From NCBI GenBank assembly GCA_033182465.1, contig CP137325.1:620001-684000 (forward strand): a stretch of DNA of 64,000 bases. Direction: 5' to 3'. This document shows, one piece after another, positions 56,232-64,000 of the stretch. The translations under genes and the position numbers were made by a program. A model generated the notes under the pieces. The model was given only the letters and a program-made list of their open reading frames with translations. It was not told the DNA's origin and searched no databases. Position 1 is the first letter of the stretch; the number at the start of each line of letters is the position of its first letter. The stretch comes from Sanghuangporus weigelae (Eukaryota > Basidiomycota > Agaricomycetes > Hymenochaetales > Hymenochaetaceae).

Positions 56232-59200
56232 TCAGTTACCACCAAGACTTGACTCACTCCGATTCGAAGGCGTCCACGAAGTCATGTTCGGCAATGGCGG
56301 AGACAGAAGAACGTGATTTGGATTCTGATCACGGAGAGATTTGGTCTCTCTCGCGTGTGCTTGACGCACAAACGCATACCGATGGAAGTGATTCAGGTTC
56401 TGCAAGAATTGCACGCCGATCTAAATGATTTATGATAATAGAGTAAGCTTTCTTGTTACGTAGAAAGACAACAGCGAGATAAGAGGAATGACAAACGTAC
56501 CGGATAGATGCGGAGAGTGGTCAAAAGATCAACTGTATGATTCCGGACTGAGTCTTGCTGGTGAAAGAGACCGAAGGTTAGTGGCAAGAGTCCGCCGAGG
56601 TACTGAGGCAATAACGACAGGAGCTAAACAAAATTGATTAATGACCTCATGCGCATCGAGAAACTGAGCTGGTGTCGTACCTCGACAACTTGATCGTAAG
56701 TTTGCACGTTTTCAGCAAGTGTTCGCATGATGAGCTCAGCTTCCTGATCGCTCATGTTCTTCACCGTCTTCAGCCTGACGATCTGGTGATACACGTCGAA
56801 CCCTTGTATTGGCTTCGTTTGCAGCGCATGCTGAAAGTCCTGTACTTGTTATTAGCGTCTTTGCTCTCGAAAATACATAACATATTAAGAAAGACGCACC
56901 ACCATATAATACTCATACATCTTCGTCCTTCGCCATCCCTCGATACGATATGCATTCAGAGCAAGCTCCCGCGATGCCGACACATCATCGGGGAAAATCA
57001 AACCGCTTCCGAGCTGTTGGGAGTATGGATCAAACGGTGCAGTTGGGTAGCCAATCTTTGTTGAACCCAGGTATTCTTCTTCGTATCGCGCTGCCAATCG
57101 GACGAAGCGCTGGACATACTCCGTGAAACGAGCTCGGATGAGCGTTTCGCCGAAGTGCCATTGTATCGCGTTCACGATCTATTCGTTTCATAGTCCTTCA
57201 GTCAGAAACATTCTCAAATTCGAAATGTAGATAGAAAATGCTCACATCTTCCATGAAAAGATTATCCGAACTGTCCGCCTTCCCAGAGAACTCGGACTTC
57301 GCGGCAGTCAGAGGCGGAGCGTTGATCTGCGCACTCATCCTTCCCACATCCTCTTCGCTACCTCCAATACCAATAGGAGGTTCCCCGCGAATGGTCCCCG
57401 CGCGTATCATACTTCCTGAACCTGGAGGTGCAGAAGCCGTGGATCCGACAGGACACGAAGCGTGAATATCTTTATTGACGATTATCCCAACGCTATTCAT
57501 GGTCAAATCACAGAGAACGTCCCATGAGCCTCCGGATTTGAAAATCGGATTCGTCACGCCAGCGATAAAACCTGGGCTGTATAAAAGTTGAAATCTGTAA
57601 TCATCGTGGATGGAACGAGATAACGTACACTTGCTCCCATTCATCTCGATTTGTTAAGTTCGCATACGGGAAAGCTCGCGAAATAAATCCTCGTAATACC
57701 GCGCCACATCCACTTCCAAGCGCACAAGCAGCAAGCACCATACTAGCAACCTGTCCTGCAGGGCGTTGGAAGCCGAGAAAAATAATGCGCTTGTTCGTGA
57801 TAAGAGCATTGAACAACAGTATTATCGGGTGTGTTCGTTCTCCGTTCGTGTGAAGATGTGGGTGTTGGGGACCAGCGACTGTGGTAGTAGCCGCGGAGAA
57901 AGTCTGTATGAGTGTGATGAGGGAGTACTGTAACGAATAATGTATGAATTGAGTCTCCATCAAGCATGGAAACCCAAAGAAAACTTACGTCGCCTACTTC
58001 CTCTGGGAAAGTCGCTAGCGGCATCTTCGTAGGCAAGGTATGCTCACAATACACAATAGATGTCGTATAAAAGTGCGTATCTTTCGGTCCCCGCGAGTTC
58101 ATGTCGACGACGGGGATAGAGGGCTCCTCCTTACGGACATGAGAGCTGGTGGAGTTCGAATCCATCGATCTTCGTCCTTTCTGTGGAGGCTGCGGAGTAG
58201 CATGATTCTGCCCTCGTCCATCTTTGTCCTTCGAGTCGCCGAGGCCTAACACTTCAAATGCGAGCATTCCATCCTCGCCAACCCAAACCGTGCTACCCCC
58301 AAGTGAAGAAGGACCAGAAGCTTCAGATGCTCCAGCACTCTTGTGACTCTTGAGACTATCGGCACGACTACGGCTCTGAGCTTGGCTCACAGCGCGCCCC
58401 GTTCCAGTATCAAAGCTCGAGCGCGATCCGCCTTCTCCAGCATGTGTGACCAAAGTATCTCTATCTCGATGCGACGCATGTCCGTGGTGGTTGCTCCCTT
58501 GAGAAGGTCTCTTGACCGAATTAGGTTGAAATGTTTGGTTCGAAGGACCAGGCGTAGGCGGAGTGAATTTCTCAATGAAAATATCTTTCCGCTCCGAGAT
58601 GCGCATGATGAGCTTCTCGTCTCGCGAAAGCGTTGGTGCGTTTGACATGTCCATGGCGTTGACAGCGTCGAAAAGTCGCGCGAGGCATTCTTGTGATGGG
58701 TCGGCAAAGTAGTCGTCCAGTGCCATGAGGAGAACGGGCTGGGCGTTACGGTGCTTAAGTTGAGTCTGTGCCTATAGACGAAACTGACGAACGACATACC
58801 TTGAATATTTGGATGAATGGGTGGCGGGTGCATATGGCCATAGCCTTAACCACTGCACCTCTTCCTTTTCTATCAGTTACCTATCTCACTTGAGAAATGA
58901 ACTATACAACGCACCTCCTCACTGTCTTGTCATGTTTCGTCCGCACAAGGTTAAGCACATATAGCAGCTCATTACCATCCTCAACTCCATTTTCATCACC
59001 AGATTTTAGATCTGACTCGAGTGCCAGAACGGGAGATATCCGATTAAAAGGCGTTTGGTTGAGAAAGAATATCGTCCAGTCTTCTAACTGTCGTTCTGCA
59101 CCGTCCGGGAGCATCTGATGTGCGAGCAGACTGAACAGTACGGTTTGTTTACCTCATGAGATATGAGATAAGAGAAGCTATAAGACGTACCTTTCATCTG

Positions 59201-59303
59201 TCCCTAGAGGCTGGGGAAACTGGTACGTGAGCTGTGCACCACGGTCGATATCGAACTCGGCAAGGAGCACAAAAGCACAGTGCTCATCGCTCCCGTTCCC
59301 CAT
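56232..59303 (-). CDS. Afi1/Mesa-like DENN-domain protein
   Basis: Probable docking or exchange factor for an Arf/Rab-type GTPase in polarised growth, by resemblance to Afi1. The ATG at 59303 gives MGNGSDEHCAFVLLAEFDID and AQLTYQFPQPLGTDE, the typical N-terminal 'docking' start. Next exons read RQLEDWTIFFLNQTPFNRI, ELLYVLNLVRTKHDKTVRR and AMAICTRHPFIQIFKPVLLM. A Ser/Pro-rich insert (residues about 190-370) precedes PLATFPEEVGDYSLITLIQT. The DENN-like core reads LFNALITNKRIIFLGFQRP, VLAACALGSGCGAVLRGF and EQFIAGVTNPIFKSGGSWDV. The C-terminal part has HFGETLIRARFTEYVQRFV. It ends at 56232. At least eight introns. The DENN assignment rests on motif order. Confidence 0.77.
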
Positions 59304-59581
59304 CGTTTCAAGTCAAGAGCAGGAGAAATTCTTTCTTCTGTGGTCTCTGATATTCCAAGCTCATACGAATCGCAGAATATATACAAATTATCTGAGTCAG
59401 GGATTGAGGCAGGTCGCGGATTCAACCAGACAGGGAGACAACGCGTCGGCAAGGCAGAAGACGATCATGTGATCGACGATAATAATCGGCGTCTAGAATA
59501 TTAATAAAATTCAAACGAAATGTTTAAATATTAATTGCGCAGGATAGCATGTAGATACAGTCGACACATCTAGAAGAGTAT
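59304..59581. other. Short intergenic region between co-oriented genes
   Basis: Promoter side of the Afi1-like gene and 3' flank of RPN3. No feature was recognised. Confidence 0.45.
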
Positions 59582-61325
59582 TTAAAAGCCATCCAGCCCA
59601 TCGTCATCATCAAGATCGCCGTCCTGGATCTCCATAGCAAGCTCCTTTTCACGCTCGCGTGCCCCCTCAGCTGCCGCGAGTTCTTTGCGATGTGCGTTCA
59701 GTGGGTATCGCATCGCCTGCGAGGAAAGCAGTCGATTAAGTATACGCGACAAAAAAGAAATAACCGTATAAGAAAACTGACCTTGACGCTCTCGTTGTGT
59801 AATTGCAAACAGAATCCGATTCGTCGCTGGTAAGCTTCCGCAACGTCTGGGCCATAACCGCTCTTCGCACCAGCACATTCTAGCCATCCCTTTTCATGTA
59901 CAATCCGACCATCGATGACACCGTCTCGGATGGCCTTCCCGATAATATACTCTGCATCCTCCTCCGAGTCAAGATGCAGTTTCACGCAGATATCACGAAG
60001 TGAAATTCGACTGTAGGATAACGACAGTCTCCTCACTCCCGTCTTGATGACGTTTTGCCGCAGGCGCACAATAAGAGTATGCGTTTTATCCGAGGTGAAC
60101 TGTGCTTGGTATGCACGAAGAGTTTCTTGGAAGTGAGCTAGATTGCCCGTACGCACGGACCGCACGATCTCGAAGTAGCCTGCGAGAGCGTTCACCAGGA
60201 CCGGGTGTCGGAACAGACTTCGTTCTGGAATATCGCCCATGAGCAACTCCACGACGACAAAGAATTTGTGCACAGCCTGGAAAAACCCTGGAGCGGCTTT
60301 TGCAGCTGGCGCTCGCCGGATGGCCTGCTGCAAGTTTGTATGTGCATCCGAGTAATTCAATTGGACTGCTTTGATACGTCCCAAGTAATAGTGATACCGC
60401 GCAAGCTGCGGGTTTCCCGCTGACGTAGGGAAAGTCGTCTTTGCTACTAACTTATCCGCCTGATCATACAGGTTGTAATGTAGATAGTTGCGCAGGAGGA
60501 GGTTGATGAGCACTGCCTGGCATTCGTCATCCCGACGCAGTGAGGCAGTCTTTTGTGCAGTGAGCAGGAGCCTGTCCAGTGTCTCATGTTAGCATAAGGT
60601 AAACAAAGACCGAATGGAGATGCTTACGCTCGCACATTCTCCAACTCTCCCGAAAGTTCATACGCGCGACCAAGCGCGAACCAATTTCGAGCCGCGAGGG
60701 GGTCCATACTTCTACGGTTCCACGCTTGAATCTTCTCAACTGTCTCATGAGCAAGCTGAAGTGCCTTCGGAACGGTTTCGGGACTGCTTAGTAGGTGATG
60801 TACGAGCAATAGACGAAGGTACACCTCGCTTTCTGGTAGCGGATCTGACGGCGGAGGGGACTTTCGCTGTGGCGCCGTAGGCGGACCTGCATCGATCTCC
60901 ATTGCGCCTTCGCCTTCTGCAGGTGCGGGTGCTTCAGGTAGCCATGAAAGAAGTGTTTTCTTGTCCACAGAATCTTGAGATTCATATCAGTCCGACCGGC
61001 TCCCGCTATACAAGGTACAAAGAGATCTCGACTTACCTTTCACATAGATCTCCTCAAACGCCTCCCTCAGCGCAGAATCTGTAAGCTTTTTCCTTATCGA
61101 AGCCAGATTTCTCAGCACGCGATGCATAAATCTCGGTTCGAGAGTCGACACTCCTCGTTCGACGAGTGCGACATTCGCCTTGATCTCCTGTGCTGGTGTC
61201 AACGGAGGAGCAGTCGGTTTATCCTTTTCTTCGCTCTTCTTTTTGTCTTCAGCCTTCTCATTGTCCTTGTCTTTGCCTTTGCTAGCATCTGCGGCAGGTT
61301 TCATGTCAACGTCGCCCGGAGCCAT
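59582..61325 (-). CDS. rpn3: 26S proteasome non-ATPase regulatory subunit Rpn3 (PSMD3)
   Basis: PCI-domain subunit of the 19S lid, structural for the 26S proteasome. Exons (minus strand) are 61325-61037, 60973-60628, 60571-59782 and 59716-59582, summing to 1560 nt (519 aa). Introns are 56-65 nt. The N-terminus is Lys/Glu-rich. Helical repeats include ESEVYLRLLLVHHLL, NWFALGRAYELSGELENVR and LINLLLRNYLHYNLYDQADK. The PCI region has RYHYYLGRIKAVQLNYSDAH, LIVRLRQNVIKTGVRRLSL, YSRISLRDICVKLHLDSEED and AEYIIGKAIRDGVIDG. The acidic end reads QDGDLDDDDGLDGF. Length and motifs match the family closely. Confidence 0.96.
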
Positions 61326-61511
61326 GGTGGTGGATGGTGAGGTACTTAAACGAGAGGAAACTCGGATTAAATGCGAAGACCGCGACGCGTCACCCCGTCG
61401 CGTCGCACCAAGAATAGTTGTATTCGTGGGAACTATTCCAATATTTCTGGAGATTACATTACCTAATACCCAGACACTCACTCGACTCAACTTTCTCTAC
61501 TCTACTACACC
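61326..61511. promoter_or_regulatory. Shared promoter, RPN3 and NDUFAF2-like gene
   Basis: 186 bp between divergent start codons, the shortest bidirectional promoter in the window. It contains a CGCGACGCGTCACC and CGTCGCG-rich stretch (61380-61405) of partial dyad symmetry. Confidence 0.4.
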
Positions 61512-62362
61512 ATGTCAATGTTTGCTCGCCTTTGGAACCTCATTCGTAGACCCGTAAGCTCGCAAGCACTTTCGATACGAGTGCAAGCTAATACACTGGC
61601 CAGACAGGCTACGTAGGAAAAGACTTTCAAGGTCCGAATTTCATTGACCCTTCAACGCGGTCGAATTGACCTGAGGCTTCATTCATTCAGGAAACTACTT
61701 CTATGAATATCCTTCACGAGTGGGTGGTACGCCTTCTCGTTGTCCGGTAGATATTCAATCCAGCTCACGCGTCTGAAGGTAGATCTCGGCGAGTAGTAAA
61801 ATACAGAGGTCAAACCGACACGCTTGCCATTGTACAGAGGAGTAGGACGCTTGCAGGTGCGCTATGAATTCTTTTTCGTCGTTACCTCTAAGCGTTATAT
61901 TCACGTTCGGAACACAGTGCAGTGGAAGGCATGGTTAACTCACACGAGGGTGTATCCGCCTACACTCGAGGTACGAGCTATGGCAACCCCGTTCAGTCGC
62001 CTTCTGTAGACAACTGAGCAATCTATCCTAATGCAATCTAGGAACTCCAGGCGGACGTACTACGGCAAGAACGCCTCCGACGGAATGTCGCTCTAATTGA
62101 GGCACGAGATCGTGAAGAGCGCCTCAGGCTTGCAGCTGGTCAGAATGCTGACCAACCTGTATTATCTTCACCGCAACACGATCCCAAGGATGCAAGTGTG
62201 AATGCCATCGCAAATGAACAAAGGTCCTCAGAGTCCGAGACAAGGATACATGATCAACAGCAACGAAAAGAAAGGCATTACGAGCACGACCCGTGGCTTC
62301 CTCCTCCGGCTTCTGATGAGCCTCAGTCATGGACGCCAAGAACAATACAGCGCGGCGCATAG
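61512..62362 (+). CDS. NDUFAF2-like (B17.2L/mimitin) mitochondrial complex I assembly factor
   Basis: Assembly factor related to the NDUFA12 subunit, acting in the mitochondrial matrix. It starts at 61512 with MSMFARLWNLIRRP. Joined exons give TGYVGKDFQGNYFYEYPSRV, then GRSRRVVKYRGQTDTLAIVQ, QWKAWLTHTRVYPPTLE and ELQADVLRQERLRRNVALIE. This order (GxDxxGNxYYE, RRxVxY, WxAWLxHxRxxPP) is the family signature. The join to exon 2 uses an acceptor three bases upstream of a second AG, because the later AG would put TAG in frame. The C-terminal tail is hydrophilic (QQQRKERHYEHDPWLPPP) and ends at 62362. Confidence 0.85.
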
Positions 62363-63491
62363 CTCAGTCCTTTTAGCAGCGTATTCATTAACCTTGTTTT
62401 CTGTGAGTGGAATAGATCATCCCACAGCTAACGCAGCTCCGCTGAACTCATCTCTAGATAAGTACTTTATCAACTCTTTATGGCTAAGCACCGTGCAATG
62501 TGCTCGTGCCTGTGTGAAAGGCGCAAAATATAGAATAGAGCATGAATATACCATGTCGTCCCGCGCATTCGGTCAACTCCGTCGAGAGTTGCAAGATTCC
62601 GTCCGGACAAAAGCAAGATCATTGAGCGCTTAGGGTTTTCTTTTATCTTTTTTAATCACAGGGCTTCGGGAAGTATCGTCGAAGATCTGAACATCTTATC
62701 ATTTGCTTCTGCCCTTCGCACGCGGGCCATTTCAATGCGTCTGTAACCGTGCGCGAAGCCTGATGACTCCTCTGAAGGAATTTCGTCAATTATGGCATCG
62801 CGTCGTTTATGCTCTTCTCATCAACCCGAACAGACCGAAGTCACGGCGAATAATATGACTCTCAGTAAAGGTTTTACGGCAAATGAGGTCCATTCGCCGT
62901 TCGTTTTTCTGCAGTTTTATAGGTAACAACGGAGCTGAACACCGGTGGTGAGTGACATCTCGTTCCGGTGTTGCGAGCGGATGTTGGATATGTCCGACGT
63001 TCTTCCATCGATCATAATGCCGCAAAGTTCGGTTGAACCCCTATCCATAGGCCAAGTTGACGGGTCTGGCCTATGCTCCAGGAATACACCAGATATCCTC
63101 GGCTAAGGACTTGGTATGTCATCTCTTCCAGTGATTGATTGGAGTGTGCCTCTGAAATTTCAAATTCTAGTTGATGCTCTATTCACTCAGCCAGTAAAAG
63201 ACGATTTATACAAAGAAGAAAGCTTCGCAGAGAAACTGACCTTTCTGCAATCAGATGCCCATTGACAAATATAGCAGAAATTCGGTACGGATAAAGGTCC
63301 ATCTTTCCACAACAGATCAGATTTGCGCACAGTTATTAAGTGCGGATTACACAGTGTCCGACTTCAGGCGGAACAGCTGAACAGCAATTTACTGGAGCGG
63401 ATGTATATCTCGCTTCAGACGAGCATGTCTCTTCTGGCCACCCCCTTGTCTTTCCGCCAGTCTTCTTCCGTACAGGAGGATCAGGTGAAGC
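62363..63491. other. 1.1-kb region without a supported gene
   Basis: Lies between the NDUFAF2-like gene and the second transporter. A frame at 62807-63025 (minus) is open but unsupported. Confidence 0.5.
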
Positions 63492-64000
63492 ATGAATAGC
63501 GACAGAGAAAGAGTTGGATCATCAAACGATCACTCGCGAAGCGTATCTTTCATTGACGAGAAGACCATCGCACCGGACGCAGAATATATTCATGAAAATC
63601 TAAAGCGTCTTGACGTTGCTCTCGAGCTGGTTGCCGGCCATTCTGACGAACAAGAGATATCCCCAGAAGAGTCGAAACGTCTCCGGAGGAAAGTTGATAG
63701 ACATCTCCTACCTCTGCTTTGTGTCATCTATACCAGTGCGTTCTTTCTCGTTCCTGTACAAATGGGTGGAGAGGATTGCCTAACGTGGTTCGGAAGCACA
63801 GTCCAGTTCATCGACAAGTAAGTTAGGACACATACTCACACTTCTTCCTTTCGATCGACATGAAAATCACCTTCCGCTTTCCTTCGCTGCTTCTTTCGGC
63901 GGCTAACTCAATCAATAACTTGGCTAGGAGCACACTTGCGTCAACATCCATCCTAGGCTTAATCAGCGATAATCATCTCAGTACAGACCAATTTAATACA
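63492..64000 (+). CDS. MFS transporter (Dal5-type), 5' part, cut by the window end
   Basis: Paralogue of the transporter at 18100-20277. Exons are 63492-63735, 63802-63817 (a 16-nt exon encoding IQFIDK) and 63928 onward. The N-terminus reads SFIDEKTIAPDAEYIHEN, LELVAGHSDEQEISPEESKR and LRRKVDRHLLPLLCVIYT. Exon 3 gives STLASTSILGLISDNHLS. The first two exon boundaries, including the 16-nt microexon, are identical to copy 1. The Trp of copy 1 (RKLDWHLLPLL) is Arg here. The third intron (110 nt) is long for this window. Most of the gene lies beyond position 64000. Confidence 0.8.

Noticed and set aside
58140-58170. GTTCGAATCC-like string resembling a tRNA T-loop
   Set aside because: It lies inside the coding insert of the Afi1-like gene on the other strand. 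No acceptor or anticodon arms can be paired around it.

Overview
The window looks like nuclear DNA of a filamentous basidiomycete, most likely an agaricomycete. Nearly every gene is split by 50-65 nt GT-AG introns. Several protein types are characteristic of that group: a DUF6699 relic, an Hva1_TUDOR protein, membrane proteins with a WW-like N-terminus, a Dal5-type MFS transporter and an F-box protein. Splice sites were read by eye. Where stated, exon sums were checked for frame.

Layout. 0-7 kb: a C2H2/RING gene (-), a secreted GH27 alpha-galactosidase (+), a broken DUF6699 gene (+) and a ToxD-like enoyl reductase (-). 7.3-7.9 kb: a short hAT-type element with an exact 8-bp target duplication. 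8.6-37 kb is mostly housekeeping: F-box (+), Hva1_TUDOR (-, two GC-AG introns), a mitochondrial PPR protein (-), the Swi3/Rsc8 chromatin-remodelling subunit (+), an unrecognised 210-aa protein (-), an MFS transporter (-), a three-LIM protein (-), a divergent histone H2A/H2B pair, a WW-like membrane protein (-), coatomer alpha (+) and a 153-aa unrecognised protein (+).

37.9-56 kb is an accessory island. It holds five minus-strand paralogues of an unrecognised small-protein family, called PRG-A to PRG-E here. They share exon structure and a Pro-Arg-Gly motif in the last exon. Two of them end in a CaaX prenylation box. A second hAT copy with a transposase remnant lies among them. A second WW-like membrane gene (+), a TA-flanked inverted-repeat element and two tandem metacaspase genes (+) follow. 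The metacaspases share their first seven exon boundaries, and a short block of 3' flank is conserved between them.

56-64 kb returns to housekeeping: an Afi1-like DENN protein (-), the proteasome subunit Rpn3 (-) and a divergently transcribed NDUFAF2-like complex I assembly factor (+). The window ends inside a second Dal5-type transporter (+).

The most unusual content is the PRG family and its position next to the duplicated metacaspases. Metacaspases cut after Arg or Lys, so the conserved Pro-Arg-Gly site could be a substrate. That link is inference only.
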